From Raineya orbicola (GTDB lineage Bacteria; Bacteroidota; Bacteroidia; Cytophagales; Thermonemataceae), in contig NZ_NKXO01000012.1 of the NCBI RefSeq assembly GCF_002843425.1, forward strand, positions 1 through 64,000: a DNA stretch of 64,000 bases, in the 5' to 3' direction. How positions within the stretch are numbered: the stretch's first letter is position 1; each line of letters starts with the position of its first letter. The notes under the pieces are model-generated. The model was not told the DNA's origin and did no database searches. It saw nothing but the letters and a program-made list of their open reading frames with translations. The position numbers and the translations under genes are program-made. Below are positions 34,223 through 43,172 of this stretch, one piece after another.

Positions 34223-34255
34223 TTGCAAAATTAGAGCAAAAAACTATATTTGCAA
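34223..34255. promoter_or_regulatory. back-to-back promoters for tRNA-Phe (-) and the Fe-S membrane protein (+)
   Basis: Plus strand: TTG 34223-34225, 19 bases, TATATTTG 34245-34252. Minus strand: TTG 34255-34253, 19 bases, TAATTTTG 34233-34226. Both are exact Bacteroidota consensus sites. They occupy the same 33 bases, with the -33 of each touching the -7 of the other. Confidence 0.75.
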
Positions 34256-34301
34256 AAAAATCCTAAAATTTTTTTTCTTAAAACTTGTAAAAATACTCAT
34301 T

Positions 34302-35633
34302 ATGAGCTACTTGTTGCAAATTCTTTTTGTTGCCTGCGTGGCTGTGGCGGGCTATTTGATATGGAAAAGAGCCAACCTTATCCGAAAAACTATTCTTTTA
34401 GGTAAAAGCACCAACCGCCTTGATAACCCCTCCAAACGTTGGAAAACAATGCTTCTGATAGCTTTCGGGCAGGGTAAAATGTTTCAAAAGCCGCTGGTAG
34501 GGCTTATGCACTTTATCATTTATGTGGGGTTTGTTATCATCAATATTGAGCTTTTGGAAATTATTTTAGACGGCATACTCGGCACACATCGTTTGTTTGC
34601 TCCTGTGATAGGTACAGAATTATACGCACTGCTTATCAATAGCTTTGAATTCTTGGCAGTGGGCGTAATAGTAGTGTGTATAGCTTTTTTAGCTCGCCGT
34701 AATATACTAAAAATCAAGCGTTTTTGGCAAAGAGAAATGACCAAGTGGCCCCGCACTGACGCCAATCTTATTCTCACATTTGAAATTATCCTGATGTTAC
34801 TTTTTCTAACAATGAATGCCACCGATAGCGTTTTACAAAATAAAGGTGCAGAACATTACGAAAAAGTAGGCAGTTTTGCGTTTAGTCAGTATCTAATGCC
34901 CCTTTTTGAAAATATGAGTGTGGGTTCGCTCATTGCTATTGAACGCACCGCTTGGTGGCTGCATATCTTGGGTATTTTGGGTTTTGCTTTGTATGTAACT
35001 TACTCTAAACATTTGCATATTATTTTAGCGTTTCCGAACACGTACTTTTCAAACCTCAACCCCAAAGGCAAAATTGAAAATATGCCTGCTATTACGAATG
35101 AGGTTAAAATTGCTTTGGGGCTTATCAATCAGAATGATGTACCTGCCACGCAAATTGCACGTTTTGGGGCAAAAGATGTCAATGACCTTACCTGGAAACA
35201 GCTCCTTGATGCCTACTCTTGTACCGAGTGTGGGCGTTGTACTTCGCAATGTCCTGCTAATCAGACGGGTAAATTGCTTTCGCCTCGCAAAATTATGATG
35301 GATACCCGCGACCGCTTGGAAGAAATCGGCAGACAACTGCAAAAAGGCAAAACCATTGAAGAGGCTCTCAATGATGGTAAATCGCTTTACGGCAGTTACA
35401 TTACCAAAGAAGAAATTCTCGCTTGCAATACTTGCAACGCTTGCGTAGAGGCTTGCCCCGTCAATATTGACCCGCTTTCTATTATTGTAGATATTCGCCG
35501 TTTTATTACAATGGAAGAAGCCTCTACGCCTGCCTCTTGGAATGCTATGTTTGCCAATTTAGAAAACAATATGGCTCCTTGGAAATTCTCCCCCTCCGAT
35601 AGATTTGAATGGGCAAGTAAAGTGAATGTGTAA
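34302..35633 (+). CDS. membrane 4Fe-4S ferredoxin-type oxidoreductase, heterodisulfide-reductase-related
   Basis: 443 residues from the ATG at 34302. A frame open further upstream only reads through the tRNA-Phe gene and is rejected, since the plus promoter at 34223-34252 lies after it. The N-terminal half has about five membrane helices (MSYLLQILFVACVAVAGYLIW onwards). The C-terminal half carries two 4Fe-4S motifs: CTECGRCTSQCP (from about residue 307) and CNTCNACVEACP (from about residue 375). This is the membrane-anchored electron-transfer subunit type found in Bacteroidota. Its usual partner, a soluble (Fe-S)-binding CCG-domain protein, does not follow; a methyltransferase does. Confidence 0.85.
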   Translation: MSYLLQILFVACVAVAGYLIWKRANLIRKTILLGKSTNRLDNPSKRWKTMLLIAFGQGKMFQKPLVGLMHFIIYVGFVIINIELLEIILDGILGTHRLFAPVIGTELYALLINSFEFLAVGVIVVCIAFLARRNILKIKRFWQREMTKWPRTDANLILTFEIILMLLFLTMNATDSVLQNKGAEHYEKVGSFAFSQYLMPLFENMSVGSLIAIERTAWWLHILGILGFALYVTYSKHLHIILAFPNTYFSNLNPKGKIENMPAITNEVKIALGLINQNDVPATQIARFGAKDVNDLTWKQLLDAYSCTECGRCTSQCPANQTGKLLSPRKIMMDTRDRLEEIGRQLQKGKTIEEALNDGKSLYGSYITKEEILACNTCNACVEACPVNIDPLSIIVDIRRFITMEEASTPASWNAMFANLENNMAPWKFSPSDRFEWASKVNV

Positions 35634-35686
35634 ATTTATGTTTGCTATAAGCCTAAAAAAACATAAATTTGAAAAAGGAAAAAAAT

Positions 35687-36478
35687 ATGTTAGAACTAAA
35701 CAAAGTATATCAAGGGGACTGCTTAAAACTTATTGAAGAGATAGATAGCGAAAGTGTGGATTTAATAGTTTGTGATGGTCCTTATGGGGTTACAACCAAC
35801 GAATGGGATAAAGTAATAGATATCCAAACCTATAATTTGAATCTGATTAAGATTTTCTCCCGAGTGTTGAAACCCGGAGGGGCATTATACCTATTTGGTA
35901 AAGATGATTGTATAGATTTTATTGATTATAGACCTTTCTTGCGGCTTAATAGAAAAATTATTTGGTATCAACCCAGTCGTTTGGCACAAGGTAGGCTTAA
36001 CTACACAAATAACTACGACCTAATTGCTTACTTTTCAAAAGGAAAAGCAAAAACTTTTAATCTTGATGACATAAGAGTTCCGCAATTAGTGGAACTTGAA
36101 CATAGACTCCGTTGTGAAAAAGTACCTTCCGTAATCAATGGACAATATGGTAAAACAAAGTTTAACGATGAAGGAAAAAATCCGGGCGATGTTTGGGGCG
36201 ATATTAAACAACTTACCTATAAATCAAAGGAGTTGATTAGCAGGGATTTGTTAAATACCATTCAAAAACCCGAAAAACTAATTGAGAGAATCGTGAAAGC
36301 AAGTTCTAACCCAGGCGACATTGTGTTAGACCCCTTTTCAGGAGTGGGAACAACTTTTGCCGTTTGCAAAAAATTAAACAGAAATTTCATAGGTTTTGAA
36401 ATCAATCCAGATTATATCCAAATCACGAATGAGCGAATCCGTAAAATTGAATTAGAACGAGAATACAGCCTATTCTAA
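35687..36478 (+). CDS. beta-class DNA methyltransferase (N6-adenine or N4-cytosine)
   Basis: 263 residues from the ATG at 35687, preceded by AAGGAAAAAA. The in-frame TTG at 35669 is less likely. Motif IV comes first (CDGPYGV, Asp30-Gly-Pro-Tyr33) and motif I is at the C-terminal end (LDPFSGVGTT, residues 214-223). This order defines the beta class (N6_N4_Mtase family). NTIQKPEKLIERIVKASS is the usual motif just before motif I. Motif IV is normally D/S/N-P-P-Y; here the second residue is Gly, which is unusual. The next gene overlaps by one base (TAATG) and looks like a cognate nuclease, so this is probably a type II restriction-modification pair. Confidence 0.87.
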   Translation: MLELNKVYQGDCLKLIEEIDSESVDLIVCDGPYGVTTNEWDKVIDIQTYNLNLIKIFSRVLKPGGALYLFGKDDCIDFIDYRPFLRLNRKIIWYQPSRLAQGRLNYTNNYDLIAYFSKGKAKTFNLDDIRVPQLVELEHRLRCEKVPSVINGQYGKTKFNDEGKNPGDVWGDIKQLTYKSKELISRDLLNTIQKPEKLIERIVKASSNPGDIVLDPFSGVGTTFAVCKKLNRNFIGFEINPDYIQITNERIRKIELEREYSLF

Positions 36479-36972
36479 TGAAAAAAGAAATCATTCAAAC
36501 AATAATAAAATTAGTTTTGCAGGTTCAAGAACTTGCCTCAAAAATTGGAATTCCCAACATATTACAACCCGGACTTGTCAAAGAAATGATTATTGCAGAA
36601 ACATTAGGACACGAACTCATACATTCTAAAAGAGATGCCGATGCCTGCGACCCGAATGATTCTTCTATAAAATATGAATATCTATCTTGCTATGAGGGTG
36701 GTTCAGGGCAACTTGATAGAATGTTTAAAGAACCCAAAGAAAAAAGAGAAGAGTCATTGAATAGAATTTGGAGAAATAAAAAGATTTATTTTGCTATTTT
36801 CTACAAAAATAACCCGCTAAAAATCAAAGTAATATATGAAATAGAGCCAAAAGTTCTTGTAGCAGAGACTGAAAGAAAACTTGATAAAAGCAAAAATGCA
36901 ATTTCCCACGTAGGATTTACCGAAAAGTGGGCTAAAAGTAATGGAAAAGCTGTTTATAGGTCAGAAGATTGA
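36478..36972 (+). CDS. putative type II restriction endonuclease paired with the methyltransferase
   Basis: 164 residues. It starts within the stop codon of the methyltransferase (TAATG overlap), so translation is coupled. No family is recognised with certainty. A possible PD-(D/E)xK-like site is seen: Glu41 and Glu46 in IAETLGHELIHS, then Asp53/Asp55/Asp58 in RDADACDPND, and KYEYLS (Lys65, Glu67) on a predicted strand. The canonical Lys after Glu-x would be Leu69, so the active site may be displaced. Gene order, small size and acidic cluster support a restriction enzyme. It could instead be a regulatory subunit or another protein. Confidence 0.5.
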   Translation: MKKEIIQTIIKLVLQVQELASKIGIPNILQPGLVKEMIIAETLGHELIHSKRDADACDPNDSSIKYEYLSCYEGGSGQLDRMFKEPKEKREESLNRIWRNKKIYFAIFYKNNPLKIKVIYEIEPKVLVAETERKLDKSKNAISHVGFTEKWAKSNGKAVYRSED

Positions 36973-37030
36973 TAAATCTAAAAGCGTTTCCTGTGCAAGT
37001 GGCTAATAAATAATTCATCTAAATACACAT

Positions 37031-37063
37031 ATACGTACTCAAAATTTATTTTTGGGTGCGTAT
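37031..37063. terminator. 14-bp hairpin after the restriction-modification pair
   Basis: ATACGTACTCAAAA (37031-37044) and TTTTGGGTGCGTAT (37050-37063) pair along their full length with two G-U pairs and a 5-base loop. The tail (CAGTTTAATTG) is only weakly T-rich, so it may be a terminator or an RNA-stabilising hairpin. It lies between 36972 and the TPR lipoprotein start at 37090. Confidence 0.5.
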
Positions 37064-37089
37064 CAGTTTAATTGAACAAAACGAAACTT

Positions 37090-37806
37090 ATGCAAAACAT
37101 CTTAAAAATTTTTCTGTGTCTGATGTTTTTTGCTTGTGGCAAAACGTCCAAAGAACTTACTGAAGAAGCCCGCTTACTTTTGCAGAAACAAAGATACGAA
37201 GAGGCGATTTTACTGCTCAATAAAGCTATTGATAAAAACTCCAAAAATGCTGATGCCTTCAATGCTCGGGGAGTAGCTCTTTTTGAACTTGGTAAATATA
37301 ATGATGCCCGTTTAGATTATGAACAAGCGATTCGTTTGGATAGCTCTGATTACAAACCTTTTTACAATCTTGCTGAACTTTACAGGGTGCAAAAAAAATA
37401 CACCGAAGCCCTTCAAAACTACAACAAAGCCATTCAAAGAAATGCAGAAGTAGCGGATTTGTACGTAAATAGAGGGGTTTCTTACTACAATTTGCAAGAT
37501 ACTACCCAAGCCCTTACTGATTTTCGGAAAGCTGTAAGTTTGCAAAAAGATAATAAACAGGCTTGGTTTAATTTGGGAAATTTGCTTTTTTTCTCACAAA
37601 ACCCCGAACACATTCAAGAAGCCGCCCTTTGCTTTGAAACAACTATCAATTTGGATACTACTTTTCAAAAGGCTTATGTAAATTTGGCTCAAAGTTATCT
37701 GCGTCTGAATCAAAAAGAAAAGGCTTGCCAAAAGCTCCTAAAAGCCAAAACAATGAATAATGCCGAAGCTATTCAACTTTATCAAATTTTTTGCACGCAA
37801 CCTTAA
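37090..37806 (+). CDS. TPR-repeat lipoprotein
   Basis: 238 residues from the ATG at 37090; the in-frame TTG at 37072 is less likely. The lipoprotein signal is MQNILKIFLCLMFFAC with Cys16 as the lipidated residue. About six TPR units follow (for example YEEAILLLNKAIDKNSKNADAFNARGVALFE shortened to its pattern, and YTEALQNYNKAIQRN), with the usual 34-residue spacing and Gly/Ala/Pro positions. It is probably a periplasmic scaffold or assembly factor on the outer membrane. No specific partner can be named. lepA follows after 69 bases with its own -7 element. Confidence 0.82.
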   Translation: MQNILKIFLCLMFFACGKTSKELTEEARLLLQKQRYEEAILLLNKAIDKNSKNADAFNARGVALFELGKYNDARLDYEQAIRLDSSDYKPFYNLAELYRVQKKYTEALQNYNKAIQRNAEVADLYVNRGVSYYNLQDTTQALTDFRKAVSLQKDNKQAWFNLGNLLFFSQNPEHIQEAALCFETTINLDTTFQKAYVNLAQSYLRLNQKEKACQKLLKAKTMNNAEAIQLYQIFCTQP

Positions 37807-37875
37807 ACAATTAGCTTCAATTTTCAATCTTTTTATTAGAATTTGCTAATTTTGCAACTCAATTTTGGTATTACA

Positions 37876-39660
37876 ATGAAAAACATTCGTAACTTTTGTA
37901 TCATTGCTCATATTGACCACGGCAAAAGTACCCTTGCTGATAGACTTTTGGAATGGACAGGCACCGTGGATAAACGCCAAATGCAAGACCAAGTGCTTGA
38001 CGATATGGATTTGGAGCGAGAAAGGGGGATTACTATCAAAAGCCACGCTATTCAGATGAAATACACTTATGAAGGCGAAACTTATACGCTCAATCTCATT
38101 GATACACCCGGACACGTAGATTTTTCTTATGAAGTTTCGCGTTCTATTGCCGCTTGCGAAGGAGCTTTGCTCGTGGTTGATGCTTCGCAAGGAGTAGAAG
38201 CTCAAACCATTTCTAATTTATATCTTGCCATTGGCAATGATTTGACTATCATTCCTGTATTAAATAAAATTGATTTGCCTGGGGCAATGCCCGAAGAGGT
38301 TTCCGACCAAATTGTAGAGCTTATCGGCTGTAAGCGTGAGGATATTATACGAGCCTCTGCCAAAGAAGGTATCGGTATAGATGAAATTCTGAAAGCAGTG
38401 GTTATGCGTATTCCGCCACCACAAGGCGACCCCAATGGCAAATTGCAAGCCCTCATCTTTGATTCAGTTTTCAATTCTTTTCGGGGCATAGAGGTTATTT
38501 TCCGTGTAAAAAACGGCACTATTCGCAAAGGTGATAAAGTGAAATTTGTTGCCACAGGCAAAGAATATATCGCTGATGAAGTAGGCATTTTGAAACTGCA
38601 AAAAGAGCCACGTGAGCAAATAGAGTGTGGAGATGTAGGCTATCTGATTTCGGGTATCAAACAAGCTCGTGAGGTAAAAGTAGGAGATACCATTACACAC
38701 GTTCAGAACCCTGCGGAGGCTATCAAAGGTTTTGAAGATGTAAAACCGATGGTTTTTGCGGGCATCTATCCTGTGGAAACCTCTGAATTTGAAGACTTGC
38801 GAGAGGCAATGGAAAAATTGCAACTCAACGATGCCTCTTTGGTATGGGAGCCTGAAACTTCGGCGGCTTTGGGCTTTGGTTTTCGTTGTGGATTTTTGGG
38901 AATGTTGCATTTAGAAATTGTGCAAGAACGCTTGGAGCGTGAATTTGATATGACCGTCATTACTACGGTGCCTTCGGTGCAGTTCAAGGTTTATACCACC
39001 AAAGGCGAAGAAAAACTCATTCAAGCTCCTTCCGATATGCCCGAACCTGTGCATATTGAGTACATTGAAGAGCCTTTTGTAAAAGTGCAGATTATTACCA
39101 AAGCCGAGTATGTAGGTCCTATCATTACGCTTTGTATGGAAAAGCGTGGGGTAATCAAAAATCAAGTATATCTGACTACCGACCGAGTAGAGCTTTCCTT
39201 TGAAATGCCTCTTGCTGAAATTGTGTTTGATTTCTTTGATAAACTCAAAACTATTTCGCGTGGTTATGCTTCTTTGGATTACGAACTGGCGGGCTGGCGT
39301 GAGTCGGATATGGTGAAATTGGATATTATGCTCAATGGTGATACCGTTGATGCTCTTTCTGCTATTGTGCATCGCAAAAAAGCCTATGAGTGGGGCAAAC
39401 GCCTTTGCGAAAAATTGAAAGATTTACTACCTCGTCAGCAGTTTGAAATAGCCATTCAGGCGGCTATTGGGCAGAAAGTGATTGCTCGTGAAACCGTGAA
39501 AGCCTTGCGTAAAAACGTGCTTGCCAAGTGTTATGGTGGTGATATTACCCGCAAACGCAAACTTTTGGAAAAGCAAAAGAAAGGGAAAAAACGTATGCGT
39601 CAGATTGGTACCGTAGAAGTTCCGCAAGAAGCCTTTATGGCGGTACTGAAATTGGAGTAA
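37876..39660 (+). CDS. lepA: elongation factor 4 (LepA), ribosome back-translocase GTPase
   Basis: 594 residues from the ATG at 37876. A TAATTTTG -7 element at 37847-37854 lies between the longer frame's first codon and this ATG, which rules out the longer start. G1 is [15 protein letters not shown] (residues 8-22), G2 is [10 protein letters not shown]3 is [13 protein letters not shown]4 is NKIDLPGA. Domain II and EF-G-like domains III and V follow, then the LepA-specific C-terminal domain ([48 protein letters not shown] in condensed form). LepA acts on stalled or mistranslocated ribosomes. Confidence 0.97.
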   Translation: MKNIRNFCIIAHIDHGKSTLADRLLEWTGTVDKRQMQDQVLDDMDLERERGITIKSHAIQMKYTYEGETYTLNLIDTPGHVDFSYEVSRSIAACEGALLVVDASQGVEAQTISNLYLAIGNDLTIIPVLNKIDLPGAMPEEVSDQIVELIGCKREDIIRASAKEGIGIDEILKAVVMRIPPPQGDPNGKLQALIFDSVFNSFRGIEVIFRVKNGTIRKGDKVKFVATGKEYIADEVGILKLQKEPREQIECGDVGYLISGIKQAREVKVGDTITHVQNPAEAIKGFEDVKPMVFAGIYPVETSEFEDLREAMEKLQLNDASLVWEPETSAALGFGFRCGFLGMLHLEIVQERLEREFDMTVITTVPSVQFKVYTTKGEEKLIQAPSDMPEPVHIEYIEEPFVKVQIITKAEYVGPIITLCMEKRGVIKNQVYLTTDRVELSFEMPLAEIVFDFFDKLKTISRGYASLDYELAGWRESDMVKLDIMLNGDTVDALSAIVHRKKAYEWGKRLCEKLKDLLPRQQFEIAIQAAIGQKVIARETVKALRKNVLAKCYGGDITRKRKLLEKQKKGKKRMRQIGTVEVPQEAFMAVLKLE

Positions 39661-39674
39661 CCCTTTTGTACCTT

Positions 39675-40607
39675 ATGCAAACTTTCTACGAGGCTCACGA
39701 GTTTCCTGTTTTGCCTTTCGCCGTAGTGAGTAGTGGTACTTTCGACGGCGTTCATATTGGGCATCAAAGCATCTTGAAAAAAGTGGTAGAAACAGCTCGC
39801 CTGCATAACGGACAGAGCGTCATTGTAACTTTTTTTCCTCACCCAAGAATGTTTTTTGGGCAAGAAGTAAAACTGCTCAATACACTTCAAGAGCGAATAG
39901 AACTCATTGCCCAAACAGGGGTTGATTATCTTTTGGTGCTGAAATTTAATGAGCATTTAGCCAACTTTTCTGCTAATGAATTTGTAGAGAAAATCTATAT
40001 CCAGACTACTCACGCCAAAAAGCTCATTCTCGGCTACGACCACCATTTCGGCAAAAATCGCTCAGGGAATATAGATTTTTTGAAAGCGAATTTATCTCGC
40101 TACTCTTTTGATTTAGAAGAAATTCCCGCCCAAGATATAGACCAAATTACTATTAGTTCTACCAAAATCCGAAGTGCTCTTTTTAGCAAGGATATTAGCA
40201 CAGCCACCAAATATTTAGGTAGGTATTATACACTTTCGGGCAAGGTAATAGAGGGGGATAAAATTGGCAGAACCATAGGGTATCCTACGGCAAATTTACA
40301 AATGACTGAAAATTACAAACTTATACCCGCAGAAGGCATCTATGCTGTTTGGGTAAAGATTGATAATCAACGCTACGGTGGAATGCTTTACATCGGCAAA
40401 CGTCCTGTAATTGATAAAAATTCTGAATTGCGTATTGAAGTCAATATCTTTGATTTTGACCAAGATATTTATGGGAAAACCATTACATTAGAATTTGTAA
40501 ATTTTTTGCGAAATGATATGAATTTTGAAAGTTTAGAGGCTTTGCAAGCCCAACTTTCCCAAGATAAGTTAGCGGCTCTTGTAGCTTTGCAAAAAAAATC
40601 TTTATAG
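39675..40607 (+). CDS. ribF: bifunctional riboflavin kinase / FAD synthetase
   Basis: 310 residues from the ATG at 39675 (the TTG at 39666 is less likely). The N-terminal FAD synthetase (nucleotidyl-transferase) domain has SSGTFDGVHIGHQSIL (residues 19-34), LILGYDHHFGKNRSG and ISSTKIRSALF. The C-terminal riboflavin kinase domain has GKVIEGDKIGRTIGYPTANLQ (split motif around residue 195) and MLYIGKRPVI. It makes FMN and FAD from riboflavin and ATP. It lies 14 bases after lepA and is probably co-transcribed. Its end overlaps the converging TPR/SpoIIE gene by 6 bases. Confidence 0.95.
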   Translation: MQTFYEAHEFPVLPFAVVSSGTFDGVHIGHQSILKKVVETARLHNGQSVIVTFFPHPRMFFGQEVKLLNTLQERIELIAQTGVDYLLVLKFNEHLANFSANEFVEKIYIQTTHAKKLILGYDHHFGKNRSGNIDFLKANLSRYSFDLEEIPAQDIDQITISSTKIRSALFSKDISTATKYLGRYYTLSGKVIEGDKIGRTIGYPTANLQMTENYKLIPAEGIYAVWVKIDNQRYGGMLYIGKRPVIDKNSELRIEVNIFDFDQDIYGKTITLEFVNFLRNDMNFESLEALQAQLSQDKLAALVALQKKSL

Positions 40608-42992
40608 CCTCATTCCTACCACAAGTACATCGTCAGTTTGGGGAAAATTACCTTTCCAGTCCATAAATTTTTTGAGTAACTCTCTTTTTTGCTCTTGCAA
40701 CGGAAGTTCTGCTACCAGCATAAAGGTTTCTTTGAGGTTTTTGTTCATAAATTTTTTGGGTTTTTCTGCATTGCCTCCGAATTGGTCTTGAAAGCCATCT
40801 GTACAAAGGAACAAAGTAGTTTTTTGAGGCAAAGTAGTTTCGTATTGGGTAAAATTTTTGTTTTCCTGAAAAATATTAAAGCCCAAAGAAAACATACCCG
40901 CAGGAACAATTTGCAAATTGCCGTTCTGACATACATAAAGAGGGTTTTTTGCCCCCGAAAATTGTAAAATTTGCTTTTTAGTATCTATGCAAATGAGTGA
41001 AATATCCATTCCATCGCTTTGGGGAATATTTCCATTTTCTTTGCCCGATTTGTTGAGAAACTGAATTATGAATTTATCCAATTCGTTTAGAATTTGGGCG
41101 GGTTCAAAGATTTTTCTTTCCATAACAATCTGATTGAGGGCAGAAATTCCCAAGAAAGTCATCATAGAGCCGGGAACGCCGTGTCCTGTGCAATCCGCTA
41201 CAGCTATCCACTTGTACTGCTCGTGTTGGGCAGTCCAGAGAAAATCTCCCGAAATAATATCACGAGGTAGGTTGAGCACAAAACATTCCCCTACAAGCTC
41301 GGTAAGGTCTTGTTCTTGCGAAATTACTGCATTTTGTAGTCTTTCGGCGTATAAGATGCTATCGCGAATATGTGCGTAGGCTTGCGAAAGCTCTAAATTT
41401 TGTAATTTCATTTGTTCGTTGTATTCTTTAAGTGTTTCGGCTTGCGTTAAAATTTCTTCTCTTTGCAGACTTACTTCCTGATTTACCTCCTGTAAAAGCC
41501 TGTAAGCTATAATTTTTTTCCTGTGGGCATAAAACAAAGCCAAGAGCAAGGCTGAAAAAAGTATAATAAGTACAATAGAACTGATAGAAATAATGACTTG
41601 CAAGTGTAATTTTTGCTTATCTCTTTCATTCTGGATACGTAATTTTTCATTTTCTGCGGCTTTCAGTTTTTCTGATTCTTTGAGGAGCAGATTTTCTTTT
41701 TTGGTGAAATTTTGTAGTTCTGCGAGGCGTTTGTTTTCTAATTCTTTCATTTCTTGCTCTTGGCGAAGCAGTTCATTTTCCATTGCTTTTCTTTCACTTT
41801 CGGCACGTAAAAGGCGATTTTCTGTCATTTGGGCTGTTTGCATTTGCCTGAGAAGGCGATTTTCATTTTCTTTGCGTTCAGTTTCGTAGAGGGTCTGATA
41901 GCGGGCTATTTGTTCTGATTTTTCTTTTTTGAACATCTCCACTTCTAATTTTGCGAGTTTGCGGGCATTTTTGAAAGCACTTTCGTAATTTTTTTGTGCT
42001 GAATCTAATTTCACCATTGCCTCGTAAGCCTCCATCTCATTCATTTTGAACTGAAACTCTTGGGCAATTTTTAAGCCTTCTTCAATATGCTTGCGAGCAT
42101 TATCGTAATCAGCAAGAGCTATCTGTGTAAAAGCTACTGCCAAATGATATTGGCTAATGAATTCATTTCTTTTTTGTTCTTGGGCGATATCTAAGGCTTT
42201 CAGATATAGCTTTAACGCTTCAGTATAGTTTTTTCTCGCATAATGAATATTAGCAATGTTGAAAATAGAGCTAAGTAGATTGTTACTATTGATTTTTTCA
42301 CGAATTGCCATAGATTTTTGAAAATATTGCAGGGCTTCGTCGTATTTGTGTTGGTCATAGAAAACAACCCCTATATTGTTGTAAATATTGGCAATAGAGT
42401 GAGGCTTTCCTCCATTTTTTTCTAATATTTCCAAAGATTTTTGATAGTACTCAATGGCTTTATCGCCTTCTTTGAGTTGCTCGTAAATAATACCAATATC
42501 ATTGTAGGTGTTGGAAAGTCCTAACAGATTATTGATTTCCTCTTTGATTTTAGCGGCTTGAAACAGATATTTCAAGGCTTCATCAAACCGCCCAAGATAG
42601 TCGCACATTATTCCCGCCATATTGAGCGAAATGGCTTGAGCCTTTTTATTGCCCATTTTACCGTATAAAATTGCAGATTGGTTGTAAAGTTCCAAGGCTT
42701 TTGCATATTTGCCTTGTGCCTCTTGACTGAGGGCTAAAAGCTCAAAACTGCGTGCTTCGCCAGATAAAAACTTAATTTTACGAGCCAAATCAAGACTTTT
42801 TTGAAAATAAAAAGAGGCAGAGTCGTTCAATTTTTTTTCATCAAGGTAAATTTTGCCAATATCCTGATAGGTCTTGACTAAATTGCTATCAGAGCGTATT
42901 TGATAGGTTTTCTGTACGAGTAAGGCAATATCGTTCTGAGCTGAAAGCAGATAAACGTTTTGCAAAAATAATATCAGAAGCCAATAACGCAT
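40602..42992 (-). CDS. TPR-repeat sensor with SpoIIE (PP2C-type) phosphatase domain
   Basis: 796 residues. Signal peptide MRYWLLILFLQNVYLLSAQ, then about eight TPR units (about 25-340, such as YNDIGIIYEQLKEGDKAIEYYQKSLEIL in reduced pattern). A long charged coiled coil with ENRLLRQ/ENELLRQ/ENKRLAE heptads (about 345-465) is followed by one membrane helix (about 472-495), a second short coiled coil, and a SpoIIE phosphatase domain (about 560-796). Metal-site motifs are ISGDFLWTAQ, ADCTGHGVPGSMMTF and LCTDGFQDQFGGN. The TPR part would lie in the periplasm and the phosphatase in the cytoplasm. It is a second candidate for the phosphatase opposing SiaB. Confidence 0.85.
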   Translation of the reverse strand: MRYWLLILFLQNVYLLSAQNDIALLVQKTYQIRSDSNLVKTYQDIGKIYLDEKKLNDSASFYFQKSLDLARKIKFLSGEARSFELLALSQEAQGKYAKALELYNQSAILYGKMGNKKAQAISLNMAGIMCDYLGRFDEALKYLFQAAKIKEEINNLLGLSNTYNDIGIIYEQLKEGDKAIEYYQKSLEILEKNGGKPHSIANIYNNIGVVFYDQHKYDEALQYFQKSMAIREKINSNNLLSSIFNIANIHYARKNYTEALKLYLKALDIAQEQKRNEFISQYHLAVAFTQIALADYDNARKHIEEGLKIAQEFQFKMNEMEAYEAMVKLDSAQKNYESAFKNARKLAKLEVEMFKKEKSEQIARYQTLYETERKENENRLLRQMQTAQMTENRLLRAESERKAMENELLRQEQEMKELENKRLAELQNFTKKENLLLKESEKLKAAENEKLRIQNERDKQKLHLQVIISISSIVLIILFSALLLALFYAHRKKIIAYRLLQEVNQEVSLQREEILTQAETLKEYNEQMKLQNLELSQAYAHIRDSILYAERLQNAVISQEQDLTELVGECFVLNLPRDIISGDFLWTAQHEQYKWIAVADCTGHGVPGSMMTFLGISALNQIVMERKIFEPAQILNELDKFIIQFLNKSGKENGNIPQSDGMDISLICIDTKKQILQFSGAKNPLYVCQNGNLQIVPAGMFSLGFNIFQENKNFTQYETTLPQKTTLFLCTDGFQDQFGGNAEKPKKFMNKNLKETFMLVAELPLQEQKRELLKKFMDWKGNFPQTDDVLVVGMRL

Positions 42993-43081
42993 TTGAATAA
43001 AGTCTGGAATTTTGAATTATACTCAATTTTTTTGATATTTTTTTGTAAATCTTGGTATAAATTTAGAAAGTTTTTGCTAAT

Positions 43082-43107
43082 AAAAAAATCCCTCTTTTGG
43101 GGGATTT
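43082..43107 (-). terminator. intrinsic terminator after the FxLYD-like gene
   Basis: Stem AAATCCCTC (43086-43094) with GGGGGATTT (43099-43107). Read on the minus strand it ends in a T-run (complement of the A-run at 43082-43088). It lies about 65 bases past the stop at 43173. Confidence 0.75.
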
Positions 43108-43172
43108 CAAAAAAATAAAAACTTGGAAACTAAATAAGTGTTATTGGTGTAAGTAGGCAGAATTTGAGCTAA

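Noticed and set aside
34131-34301. 57-codon N-terminal extension of the Fe-S membrane protein
   Set aside because: It runs through the tRNA-Phe gene and lies upstream of the plus-strand promoter (34223-34252); the ATG at 34302 gives a normal membrane N-terminus.
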